The translations under genes and the position numbers were made by a program. From Moniliophthora roreri (taxonomy: Eukaryota; Basidiomycota; Agaricomycetes; Agaricales; Marasmiaceae): a stretch of DNA of 64,000 nucleotides. The first letter of the stretch is position 1, and every line of letters starts with the position of its first letter. The notes below the pieces were generated by a model, which saw only the letters and a program-made list of their open reading frames with translations, did not search any database and had not been told where the DNA came from. The stretch covers positions 1 through 64,000 of the forward strand of contig LATX02000202.1 in assembly GCA_001466705.2 (NCBI GenBank). The letters are read 5' to 3'. This document shows, in pieces, positions 41,806 through 54,297 of the stretch.

Positions 41806-42633
41806 CTAACCAATGAGAAGCTTTGAAGTGTGCGCTTGCTTGCAGGACAGAGGCGTATAAAGGGATTCAGCTGGATCGATCCCCTCGCCTTTCTTTCCGC
41901 CGTACCGTTCATCCAGGATCTTGCTCACCGGCTTTCCTCTCGATCCTGTGAATTGATGTGCTCGGGCTCGGTGACATTCATGAGTTGGCTCTGGAATAGT
42001 GAATAGGTGGGGCAGGGTGGCTCGGGTGACGGTGTTCCAGTTAGGTGAGCAGTGTACCTTCGTATTTGGGTGCTTCTGGAGATCCTTCGGTCTCTGATCG
42101 TGACTGCATGTTACAGTGAGCTCCTCGTAGGCTACTTGATCATCTTCGTGACCGAATGTTCCCTTGGCGCGGATTTGGAAGCCCATAGCTATGTGTAATC
42201 GCCGCTGTTGTTAGTAAGTCCTGGGTCTTATTGACTCTCCCGGCTCATGACTTACCATTGCAGATAGTATATGTCGCATCTCTCCGTTCACGGCGCTCGT
42301 TCGTATCATTCCACAATCTATCCAAGTTGCCTTGTCGAGGCTCCTTCTGCGACGCTGCCTTTCACCTTCCGCATTCTACAAATCGGAAAGTTCTGCTCAC
42401 ACGTTGGGACATCATGTCTCCTGGCCCGTTCACCGGCCTTCGTTGTCCCTTTTCCAAATATTCAGAAGTTCCTGTGCATCAAAGTCCGACAGAGGATATT
42501 CCGAATTCATTCCTTTGTCATGCCTGTCGTTCTCCACTGGGCCGAACAAAGCAAACTGAGACATTTGCTTAATCGGTTGCTGTTTCTGATGAGTGGGATC
42601 CGAGACGATCCTCATCAAAGTCGTCACTTTCAA
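41806..42633 (-). CDS. Uncharacterised multi-exon gene
   Basis: The last exon (41806-42188) follows a good intron (GTAAGTC ... ACATAG) and joins in frame to an exon ending at 42256 that reads NERRERRDATYTICN before the junction. The spliced product continues AMGFQIRAKGTFGHEDDQVAYEELTV, then a polar C-terminal part ending at the stop at 41806. Further upstream (42430-42633) a frame reads FALFGPVENDRHDKGM and LSDFDAQELLNIWKRDNEGR, coding-like and probably an earlier exon, though the link through 42345-42430 is unresolved. I do not recognise the family. Residue use and splice sites suggest a real gene. Confidence 0.4.
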
Positions 42634-42639
42634 TGGTGC

Positions 42640-44386
42640 TGTATGTTCGATGCGTGTACCTTGCGAGTGGTTGTCGGAGACTCTGTCAGCACCTCATTGC
42701 TCCTCACCACATATGGCCGCGAAATTCTGGAATTTCGCGCTAGCACCAGGTCGAATGTCACCGCCATTTTCATATCAGCGACATCAGCCCTTCGCCGAAG
42801 TCATTGGACAGTTTTATTGTCTTTTATCTCTCAAAAATGAAACGACCTTCGTCGTCGGGTGATCTAGAACCGACTTTATGGACCGATGATGGCGGATGAA
42901 ATATTGACTTCTCTCTGGGTAGGTGTCATGATTATGATTTGATCGAATTTTATTTCCTGATTACCCGTCCTCTCCAGATAACGGAGCACGTTGTCGTTTA
43001 CGCATTGCGGGCTCACTCTAGCTAGGTCATTCAAGGAGCTGAGAAGGTGAAAAGGCATCACCTCGAAAACCCCCAGCTATCGACTTTCAACTTCCCAAAT
43101 CTGTCAGAGGCGAGTCACCTGAAATGAAATTGATCGTTCTTCCTATTACTTAAGAACCCGCGGATATCTTCTTCGTTTTTTCTAAGCTCTACACGTCTAG
43201 ACTTTCCATGAAATCATGGAATTCTCCTACCCTGCGCACAAACGCCACCATCACTGTCTTGACAATCCCTTTCGAACTCTGCGATTGAAGCAGCAAGACT
43301 TGCCAACGTATGCGCCCTATGCCCTACATGTCCTGGTGCTGTTGACCGTGAGGGTTGAACACGCGCGGTTTATCCGATTTCCGCCATTCACGAACGCTGA
43401 ATAACGCATCCTGTCGTGGTGTTTCAAACCTACCGCGTTCCCAAGCACCCAGAGGAACTCGAGTCTATCTCAAACCGACCTCATGGACGCTGTGCCTAAG
43501 ACCCCCATACCTCTGAAAACTTGTGAAAAATGCGTTTTAATTTCGCTTTCACAGCATGTGGGCGTGAACCTATCTTGTGAATGGGGGTCATTTCCCTTCG
43601 ACCCTTGATGGAGTTAAAGCGTCCCATGGTTTTAATTTCGGAGGTACGGAGCTCACGTGCCGTGTTCGCCGCTCACTTTGACCGCCGTGCAAATGTCATC
43701 TTTTCCCATCACCTTATCACTCACCTCGCTAGCCGATAATCCTTATTGTTCTTTTTCTGTGGAGTCTCTCAGAGTTCTTGGAAGCAGAAAGGTCGGAAAT
43801 TCGAACTGGAAAATCAAGTACTCAATGTGGTCGCAAACGGATTCAGGGCTATAGGCATTTCGATTCATTGCAGACTTGTACTCGATAAGCAATAAGTCAC
43901 AGGTGGATGAGAAGTGGTGGTAAATAATATAGCGCGATGAATGATGGAGATGAGGGACGTGCGCGGGGATTAGGGTATAATGCGGAAGGTGGATGGTATG
44001 AAGTGTCTGAGGTGTCGTTAATGAAATGGTGAGTCGTAAAAAAGTTGTACAACGTGTCGCGCATAAAGTTTATGATAGATAAAACAACAGTTGGGAAGGG
44101 AAGAGCCATCGAGACGCAACCTGAACAGTAGGAAGACGCCATCGAGACGGAATCCTACACGGGTGAAGAAGTAAAATAGGATCGTAGGCCAGAGAGAATA
44201 CAAAGGAAACATTATGACTACACGAAGACAGGAAGTTTTGAGGAGGGGTTGTTACAGGAAGGCTCACCATTCCATGAAGAAAAAGGTGCGCAGGCATAAT
44301 ACATCTGGATGGCGCTGAGAAGCTAAATAAATCAAGAATGCCTATCGTGGAACCAACCCCGATGCGACCAGCACGATGCGAGAAGG
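42640..44386. other. No supportable gene
   Basis: Short frames only. Part of this stretch is probably upstream sequence of the gene ending at 41806 and 3' flank of the HMG-box gene. Confidence 0.4.
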
Positions 44387-46060
44387 CTAGAACGATTGCC
44401 CTGAAATCATATCGTCAAAGTTCATCGGGCGATCGACACCTTGACTTGCATCATAATGGGACTGAGGATACTCCTGACTATACCCGGAGGGAAACTCGAT
44501 GAATGACTCTTGCGAGTATGAAGTTTCGACTTCTTGGGTGACGTACTTGGGGAAGTCGAGCACGATGGGTGGTATCGAGTTGATTTCGAAGTCGCCGTTC
44601 GTGAGCATGGCAGACTGGTCATGCCATATCGAGTTGTTGTCCCATGGGTACGACGAGTAGTCGACCTCACTCTGCATGTCCATCCGCGTGAAGTCTTGGT
44701 CTGGGTGGAGCTCTGGTGAGTAACCGTCGGTCGGCATGCATTGCTGACCGATTTGGGAAAAGGCAGAGTGGAGCATGGTGGGTGTGAAGGGACCAGAAGC
44801 AGGCGAGGAAGGTCCGGAAGATCCAGACGCTATCGACGAGGCAGGAGAGATGATGTTGTGTGCTGGAAGGAGCATAGCGGACTCGTGGGGCATCGTGAGG
44901 GGCTGTAACCGAGATTGTGCATTCCCAGGCTGTGCTTGCTGTGAAGGCATGTCATACATTGAATGCATGAGATCGGCGGACTAACAATGGATATCAGAAA
45001 CAATGCGTTATGATCGACGGAGTCAATTACTCACCTGAAGACCTTGTTGGCCGAATTCATCCATTGGCGGAGGCAGCAAGTGCTGGCCTGGTCGGTAATC
45101 GAAGTTGTTCATGACGTCTTCCGGGTTAATAGTATAACGGCGAGAGATCATGGGTAGGAGAGAAGGCGATGTTGGGCAGGAAGGTGTCGTGGGATAAAGG
45201 TTTGGGACTTGGATGGTCTGATAGGACATGGGAGGTGGTGTTGGTGCGGAAGCAGAGCGACCGTGAATACGAGGTGCGGCTGGAGGAATGATGAATGAAA
45301 CCGATTTGTTAGCTTCCTCCTCAGCTTCACCCTTCCTTGGCTTATGCTTCTTGTTTCTAGCCTTCCCATCTTTATCCCTCACCCGCTGAGGGCGATACAC
45401 GTAGTTGGGATACAACTGCTCGTGCTCCTTCTTCTTCTCCTTTGCCAACTCTTCCCAGTACTTCCTCTCTTCTGCTGGCAACGCCTTCCACTGCTGGCTG
45501 ATCGCCTTCGAGAGATCGGCCTGACGTTGCTTCTTCGTCGTCGGATCAGCGGCACCTTCTTCCTGAGCCTGCTGACGCTCCTCGCAACACTTCCTTCGGA
45601 AGAGAATGAACGCGTTCTCCGGACGCTTAATGTAGTCTTCATCACCTTTCTTGGGCCGACGCTCAACGTCAACGCTCGCAGAAGATGATTTACGACGTTT
45701 GTGAGATGGTGATGATGATGTTGTGGATACAGAGTATGCAGAGTCGGGCGTGAGGGTGCGCATTAGGGGTGGTGGTGTTGTACATGATGGTGAAGAAGAC
45801 AAAGCGAGTGAACGGAGGTCGGGTTCGAACGGTGAATTAGAAGGCGTGGAGTAGGGACTGTCACTGAGGTTGTGTGATGAAGGGAATGTGAAAGCGCGTG
45901 GCGTGGGGGAGATGATGGTAAAAGTAGGTGGCGGAGGGGCGTCCGTCGTCACTTCGAGTGCTTTCGAAGGTGAGAGGTGTATCCATCAGTATTGGGTTAT
46001 GCTAAAGCGTTTCTGTTACTCACATCGGGATTGGGTATCGCGCGTGCGGAGTACCGGCAT
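44387..46060 (-). CDS. HMG-box (MATA-type) transcription factor
   Basis: Three exons: 46024-46060, 45035-45960 and 44387-44980, giving 518 residues. The first exon encodes MPVLRTRDTQSR and splices to SLEVTTDAPPPPT. The N-terminal part is Ser/Pro-rich with a basic cluster (SHKRRKSS). The HMG box spans about residues 122-205: YIKRPENAFILFRRKCCEE, KQRQADLSKAISQQWKAL, ERKYWEELAKEKKKEH, then YPNYVYRPQR. That is the MATA/Ste11-like subtype, which binds and bends DNA. A basic stretch (KARNKKHKPRK) after the box may serve nuclear import. The C-terminal 200 residues are Gln/Ser/Pro-rich and acidic, as in activation domains. Relatives control mating, fruiting or stress programmes in fungi; which one applies is not shown by sequence. 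Gene intact. Confidence 0.88.
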
Positions 46061-46600
46061 GATGAACTATTGTTCAAGGGAGTGGTGGTCTTGATGAGGG
46101 TCGGAAGACAATGGAGGAGGAGGAGGGAGGAACAAAAGGTCGTAAGGATTCGAGAGGAAATTGGGAATAGCAGCGACTCCTGCACGCAATTAGGGGGAGG
46201 GGAGGAAAGAGTAAGTGAGGTGTCGCTTTGAACTGCTGACCGTTTTCTTTTGTCTCTGGTGGATACCGCAGATTTGCGAGCTGATGCAAAGACAATTAGC
46301 ACAAGCGGGGCACAAAAAGCGAAAATAATAAGACGGGGAGTTTTATAGTGATTGGACGTGAACCAACGCGCTAAAAACTCCGTTTAGGATGGCACGAGTA
46401 TTGAATTCGCACAGCACTCATTCCCATTTGTCAGTGGCCGAATCCGGACGGGTCGAGGAACCTTGATCATCGAATCATAGATCCAAAAAGATGATGTTGT
46501 AAAGTGTTTGGGTAAGCGATGGAATTCGTTGTTATTGTCTTTGCCGCTTGGGCCACGCCACACGATTTCCCGGTAGTTTGGCCCGAGTCAGTGTGCGCAT
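46061..46600. promoter_or_regulatory. 5' region of the HMG-box gene
   Basis: GA/AG-rich sequence (about 46080-46215) precedes the start codon, as is common in leaders of fungal regulatory genes. No TATA box was picked out. Confidence 0.3.
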
Positions 46601-46604
46601 CTTC

Positions 46605-47342
46605 TCACTTGAGCATCTTGTCATATTCCGCTAATCTACGTAAATTCATCAGCCCTTCTGGAATCAAGCTTTTCTGCTGCATCCGCGGAGTATTCGTCAA
46701 TTTCTCGCCGACATCCTCTCGCCATGTTCTTGTTTTCTTAGCACAAACCGTTTGGCGTTCTTCGGATTGCGCCGGCTTCGTCTGAAATGGAACACCCACC
46801 TTGGTTCATTTCCACTCCGTTCAACGTTCCAAACTTCTATTCTGATATGTCAAGCACGTGGGAGAAGCTCTATCAGATTCAAGCCTCAATGCAGCATAAT
46901 TGGGCGCCTTCAAGTTTCCAAAAAAGGAAATCATGACCCGGCCGTTCGTCCTCAAGGCTAATCACCAAGCGTCCTCCCCTACTCGAGTCAGGCATCTCAA
47001 GTGGCTGTGCCCTCCTCGATCGTGTTTCTGTGGTAGCAATGGCGTCAGAGGTTCGCTTCGCCATATCTGTCTCCGACTCACTGCATCGTCCGGTTACAGT
47101 TTACCACTCGAAATTAATGATATTTTTTTCTGTGGGGCTGGACTACGCTTTTCATCTCGGCTTCGGGGACGTCGGGGCTTGTACTTTGTCCTGTGATTTG
47201 AGACATACGCGTCTTGTCTTGACGCGAAGCGAGACATTGTCCATACGGCGCTAATGTCGTTCCAACCCACAAGAGTACCCTTTGCTTGTTCCGCAAAAAA
47301 ATCGATAAACTGATCCTCATCAGCCCACTCCATGGACGTCTT
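46605..47342 (-). CDS. Possible multi-exon hypothetical gene
   Basis: Three minus-strand frames in series look coding-like. The first is 47094-47342 (MEWADEDQFIDFFAEQ, then a basic KYKPRRPRSRDEKR tail). The second is 46879-47064. The third is 46605 to about 46790, after a TTTCAG acceptor (TKPAQSEERQTVCAKK). I could not establish introns between them and know no family. It may be a basic nuclear protein or chance. Confidence 0.25.
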
Positions 47343-50300
47343 AGCTAGCAAAGATCGGTGTCAGGAGATTTGATTCCGTGTCTTGCTCTCCCATGCACGT
47401 CGTTCCCTTGCTATCGTGTCTAGAACAGGTAAATATCACCATGACGGCAGTCTTCCCTTGACTCGACGCGAAACCTAAATCAGTCATGGTCGAGTCAGGC
47501 GAAGTTTGTGATAAGATTAATCTGCGGGGTAGGCATTTTCGCTTCCTTATCGGTCTCTTTATATCCGAAGTGCGGGATCAATCCATCCCGGCTTTTCCCA
47601 TTCTCAGGCGCAAACTTTAGCTATTCTGGTGCGCCCCTGATGGATGAAGAGCCATTATCGTCGGGCTCTTTTCATCCTCAAACGAGTCAAGTTCGTGGCG
47701 CAGTGTACAATTTACAGTGGCAGACGGAATGTTAAATGTTCAACGCTCAAGTTAAAGTTCTACTCTCACGGAAACCGACATTCGGGACAGTTGAATGGCG
47801 CTCGTTCATGTTACCCTCAACGTCTTCATACCTCACTTCACACCATTTGCAAAAGATATACACCTGGAACATCTGTGCGGAACGACTAATGGCCGATTCC
47901 CACTCGGACTTGGGCTAATCTCGATCCTATTGAGCTGTCTTCCAAAAATGGCGGACAATGAGAGAACGAGGTGGTTAGCATATGGTTCGCGAATATTATA
48001 TCGGATATTTCTTTCGGCATCGGCGAAAGTCTAACTAAGAGAACACACTTTTGAATGGGCAGGGCTATTACTGCTCTGGGAGAGATAGAAGGAAGGGGCG
48101 CTTTGACAGCACAATGAAGAACCTGTCACTACTTATCACTCCAAGATGCTACTCCTCGCTACCAGATACGTATGTCACCAAGAATCCTTAAATTCAATCC
48201 ATTTTAACACAAGACGGGTCAATACGTCTTCCAGTGCTCACATTCGAGTCAAGGCGCGTAAAGATGGCGACGTTCGGGCAGAGCTGAATAGGAATCATGA
48301 GAAAATCAATCCACCCTTACCCCACCCTGCTTTGATCATCTTAGTTGATATATCAACGAACCCGATGCCAAACCGTATGGAGGTTCTCTGACGGGTGCAA
48401 AATACAGACAATGTTGTGATTAATGTGAAAGGAAAGCCCTAAAGAGAGAACAATTCTGGGACAGTTGATTTAAACTCTGGATTCCTATGCCTTCCAAGGC
48501 TATATTGCGACGCGTAACTCTAAGAGAATCACGAAACACGGCTCCGATGGTATGATTCAGGTTTATGACGCGTCAACCTAGCCAGCCTCGGATATAACTC
48601 GTTCCTTTCCCATTCCGCGCCTAATGAAGGGACCGGCGAGAAGAAGAGAGAGACGATATCTCAAAGACTGGGGACTCGGAGAACGTGTATCTAAAAGAAG
48701 AAGTTGTGCTAGAATTCGTCGCAGTTATAGATACTACATCCGGGTTTTTGAACGGCCCTGGATCGTTCCACTCCGAATTGCAAGTCATTTAGAGGTATAA
48801 CGTCGTGATTGATGTGAAGAGCATTGCCCAAAACAGCGAACAATGGATCAGCAGGGCATTTGTGATGGCTCAAGAAATAAATTACTGGCAGGGGTGAAGG
48901 TCCTAGTGAGTAACGAATTCCTGAGCTAGCTGTATGACTTGGTCCCCGGTATTGGACATTCCGATGAATTTGAGTACGTGGGTTGACTCGGTCTCTGTAG
49001 GGTGTCTTCCTACATTATAAGCGATTGAAAAGCCTATGTAACAACAAGTCACCCACAGCTCCTTTGCGCAGTTCTGGTGAGTAATCCGTTGTCAGGCTCC
49101 TTCATTTCAGAGTTCGAGGTCCATGTACGGTGCTGTGCTATTAAAAAGAAGTGAACGGGGTCCTGTATACTGAAGAAACTGAATACAATGTACGGTTTTG
49201 GCCGCTCAAGTAGTTTTCTCACAGCTAGAGAACTGTCGCGCTTTGTTGGCGCTTTGCCTGAACGATGATCGACGTGAGCGCTTGTTGCAAGTTTCTTGGG
49301 CGGTTACCATACCGCCGGCGATTTCTATCTTGCCGCGGCATGTGGGCGCTTGTGTATCGTTCCATCAACCACCATGGCAACGAAAATTTTTCACCCACTC
49401 GCATATAATTCCTCCATGTTCCTTCAGTGCTCTATACATTTGCTTTATGCGTTGAAACTAATCCTCTTCGTAGTGCCTCGAGACATCACCAGACCCCTGA
49501 ATCGAGAAAGGGTAACTCAATGCATGGCTACACGCGTTATCATTCGTGTTCTGGCAGCGGCGCGTGTCAAACACGTACTCCTTTTCAAACTTACAAACCA
49601 AAACACAAGCTTACCTGCCAAAGCTACGGATGTACCCGAGTCATTCGAGCATGACGCATGTATCGCTTCTTGATGCCATCGGGATTGCCTGTATATCTCC
49701 GTACGTCGGACAGGCTATTTGGTCTCGCGAAGGTGGTTTCAAGACGGTGAGTAGACTCGTGTTCAGCTTGATGCTCTCGAATTTACCATCCGAATAGAAA
49801 AGAACCCATTACCGCTTTCTCCGAACCCGCCGTTCATCCCGCAAGTTGACCTCTAGGCTATCCTGATCGTCTAGGGGCAACTGAAAACACGTTTCGGCGT
49901 TGTAATTTCTTTGGAAGCCTCATGTCGTGCCGCTTCTACTCCACTACTCAAGTTTCCGTTTTCCCCGTTCTCGAATCGCCGAAGGAGTTTCTTGAGGATT
50001 GGGCAAAGGGTAAAATCCTAGGAGACCTGACGGCGAGTAACGTACGTTCACTACATGAATCCATCCTATCGGTTTTCACCTAACTGTACGCGTGCCCCAT
50101 TCAGCAGATGAATTGTATTCCGAAGTTGAAAATCCAGAAAATATCCTACCCGGAATGAATGACTCATGCTCCATCCATGAGTCAATCACTTTACGTTGAC
50201 TCTGAGGTCCGGTCGTTTGCTCACTGGTTTTGGCATTGACAAGTGGATGCGGGGAATGGGATGATGAGCGGACAATAACGGCAGCCTTGGGCAATGGGCG

Positions 50301-51265
50301 CGTCGATGTACAGATGTCGGGATGACTACGGGTTTACATGAGGCCATTTTTTTTTTCCCATACACGCGTCGTAGGAGCAAGCTTCCTACTCCTCAAGCTG
50401 TTTTATGTCGCGTATTGCGTAAAAATACTCCACTTATTAATCATTTTGTCTGTCAGGTACTCTTTTCAGTCTCGAACGTGTTCAAATACTCACATCATAC
50501 GTCGAACTCAGTAGGGTCGGACACTTTGCATCAGACTTGCCTTGACACGTGGGGACGAGTATCCCCGTACTAGATGGCTGTTCCAATGCTGTGGTAAGTC
50601 TTACCGACTAGTCCGCCCGACGACATTGGATGTATCAATGATTTTTCGTCCAGGCTCGGGGATAATGCCTGCAGGCACTGCGGAACTCCGCATCTTGTCG
50701 TGTAGAGAAAAATCCAATACTTGGGCAAAGGGTAGGACCAACCAAGCCGAAAGCTGTATAATCATGACCATCGCCATACGTTGGAGGATACCAGGAAATT
50801 AAATTTCCGTGTGCTACAGTGCTGATATCGCGTACGAATTCTAATTTTTGAAGTCATTTCCCAAGAATTCCAGCTATTCTGTTATCTAGAGACATTATCA
50901 TTATCCGATCCGGAGTCGACAGGAACGAGATAACTCTTCAGCCCAAGTCGAGTACGAACCCAGTCTACTTGTTTGCCACAGGCTCGCTGCTCTACGTACA
51001 TCCTCCATTCTTGTGGCTGAGCCCATGATAGCGGAATATCATAGATGTTCTGCGGTGTTTCGTCTCGACGTCTATTGCGCCCCCGCCCGGATCTATCATC
51101 GTTGCCGCCAACGTAGGAACATTGACCATGGAACCATAGAACATTTTGCATTCAGTCCATCAGTCTGTTGCGTCATCACATGGTGTACCGATGGGATTCA
51201 GTATACTTGATTAGGCAGGTATGGTCCGGTACGCTGGTCTTATGATTCTGCCAGCAAACTTTATC

Positions 51266-51281
51266 ATCACCTCGAGGTGAT
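51266..51281. repeat. 16-bp perfect palindrome
   Basis: ATCACCTCGAGGTGAT. Could be a protein-binding site or chance; no gene is adjacent. Confidence 0.5.
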
Positions 51282-54007
51282 TTGACGACCGCATTTGGAA
51301 GGAGGAGAACGACAGCCCGGAGACTTGTCCCGGTGCTCTAAATGGGAAAGCGGAAGCGAGACCCTAAGCTCCGTCGATATTGGGTCAGCTGTACCTGCGG
51401 GACGGTAAATACTAAATAGTGTGGCACCGTGCAACCCTCCAAGAGCCCGAGGCGATACGCAAGGGCTCAGGTGGTAACAGAGGAGTTGCGTTAGGCGTTA
51501 TCGGTATGAAAGATTGGCGCCATCACACTAGGCAGCGCTAATACCGCTTGCTTCAAGTTATAGGTCCGGAATCAACTAGTATGCTCATTTATACACCATC
51601 GCCGAGTGTGCCAGGAAACCGAACATGAAACAAACGATGCCCCACATTCGGATGCTGAAAGGTTATTTGTCATGTTCCTTCCAAAATTAACGTCGTCGCT
51701 CACTAAATCATATATGTTTACTGACATTTAACCTCTGATGTAGAGTCAACATAGTCTCGGCTTAGAGTGTGTCACAAGACGCCCTGGGCCTTCACTCGCT
51801 ACCGTCTTCCATTGCTGGCTGTGCGTCGGGAACGATATCCGGATCTTGTCATCTCGTAGTTGAGGTCAGCTAGACACTAGATTCGTTGCTCATCTCACCC
51901 TCAGCATACTACTACCGCTCCTTCGACTCCGTGAATTCCCATTTGTCGAAAAATATGGCGGACTAATTTTGGAGATTATCATTCCATTCATCCTGCCGCT
52001 ACGAATCTTTGGTGTGGCGTACCGCTGTTCCTTATTCGACGGGACAGTAAGTGCCGGGTCGTGCATAACCTTGAATATCGAGGCAGGAATATGAATGTAC
52101 ATTGCCTTTGATAGTACGATTGTAAACTGTCGTCCATAATAGTATACTCCCTAGCTTTTAGGATCCGTATAATACGGTAAACCCAGCATTCCCGATGCCC
52201 AATATACTGAAATAGTCGATGTTAGCGAAATTCGCTCATGAAGAGGCTACTTGTTAATTGTCCTATGTCCACGCGCTAATTACAACAGCGAATAAGATGT
52301 GTTTCTGGCTTAGTGTCCATTCGCTTCCCACTAACGTGTATTTCGTACGAAAACTTTTCCTGGTAGTTTGACAGGTCGTTCGGGATATCTCGGACATGTA
52401 CAGCATGTGGTGAAAGAACATCTTACTCTACGAGCCTGTGACCGACCGTGATAGTCAATCAGGGGTAACAAAGGATAGAAAATCAGAAAAGGGAAATAAT
52501 AGCTCAACACATAAAGGCATTCTGGTATGACCACCATATGAGCAGAGCTGGGATGAAATTTCGAGAATATAACTAAGCTTACAAAGTAAGTTTCTTGCAT
52601 TGGCTTCGAACTATGAGGAATGCACTTTATGAAGACTTGCATCCAATCAATAGAGCAACGATTCAGTGGTCAGTATTGAGAAGAGAAGACAAAAGCAAAA
52701 GTAGCGTAACTCAGTGTGCACGCACAATAAACAATCTTTTGTCATCAGTGGGAGGCCAACATGGTCCCACAATCTTCGGTTGTGCTAAATTCAGATTCTT
52801 CCTACGAGACTCAGCTATAAGACAAAAGGTAGATGGATAGTTGCCTATCGGGGTGCTTGGATGCAAACATAGCCTCTCGGACTTAAGCGCTGGAGCGGTG
52901 ACGCGTGTATCGCAATTATAAGTAATCCGTGGACGAAAAAAAAAAAAAGAACACAAAAGGGTCTCCGAATAAATTAAAGACAGTTTAGGTTCATTCACTC
53001 ACGGTGACCCGGATAACTAAATCGACCGTCGGGAAATTTGCTGATGAATGTGCCTGTGTAAAGTAACCGCCAGCATCTCAGATATAGAGCCGAAGGTTGA
53101 TCGCGAGCTCACTTGAATACAGCGTCAGTATTCGAAAGTGACAAAGGAAGGAGTCCACCCTCGCATGTCTCAGGTTATCCCTAGGTCGCGGTCGGTCATA
53201 CCTGTAAGCTCGAGTATCCAGGATTGATTGAGAGTCGACGGAATCCCTTGATCGGCATATCTGTACAGTGAAATGACTTAGGTATTCAAATAACTAAGGA
53301 AATTACTGACCTATATCTGATTCTACTCTTCAGAGAAGCGGTATAGTCTGGCCCAATCTGAATGACATGTGCAGAGCCTACCTACCTGCATCGCATCACT
53401 TCTGGCAGGCAGATTTGGCAGGCAGAAAACAAAGAGTGTCAGCGTGTATTGAGAGATGCCGAGATGAACCTAATTTCCAGCGTTAATGTCGATGTCTGTT
53501 AAAGTTCTTTCACACCCGAGAAGGATGGAAGTAATTCCAGTGTTTCAGTTTCTGCCTACAGAGTCGGAATTCGATGAGCGAAAACAAGCGACATTTAACT
53601 AGCTCAGGGGTGTCACTGTGATGCGGCTGCCAAAGGCATCTGGACATCGTTACATGTGTATCACGCTCCCTTTCTGGAAGTGTCAATCACGAGTCGGGAG
53701 CTATTTGGTGTAGACCAAGAGCCTTTGGGATACATGACATTCTAACCAATTTCAACAAGGATAAGTGAGTGGAACAGCTCGGATGAGAAGTCAAACTGCC
53801 TACTCAATGCAGGGTTGGATAGCTGCAGCACGTGTATACCGACACCGATTTGGACATGCGGACGTGCAGGGCACGATACTGCCTGCTAACTCATTAGTTA
53901 ACCCCGGTAAGTCATTTGGAACACAAAGGAGACAAATGGTTACAGAATCACACCTCTAATGGCAAGGGTAGTAAGAAAACACCGATATCTAGGCCTTCAC
54001 AGCACGC

Positions 54008-54297
54008 GTATCGCAATCCGGATTCGAAGAAGATAAGTAACTCACCGATGTTCATGGTACCAAGTCGAACCCATATCCGTTGTCAGCGGAATAAAGAAAT
54101 GGTTTCCGATGAGTGTGGAGGAAGCCCATGACATCCAACGTTTGTGTATCGCAGCCTGTATTCGGAAGGCAAAAGGACGAGAGCGAAATTAGAGAATGTG
54201 GACAAGAATAGAGGCTATCAGACGATAGGCGAGGGATCTGAATTGAGGGGCAGGATTTCATGCACCAAATTTGTATCACAATCTGGTTTTGAAGGAG
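54008..54297. repeat. Degenerate motif repeated three times
   Basis: Related 25-bp words at 54008-54032, 54146-54170 and 54273-54297 (GTATCGCAATCCGGATTCGA and variants), spaced 138 and 127 bp. This suggests an old tandem array with a period near 130 bp. Confidence 0.4.
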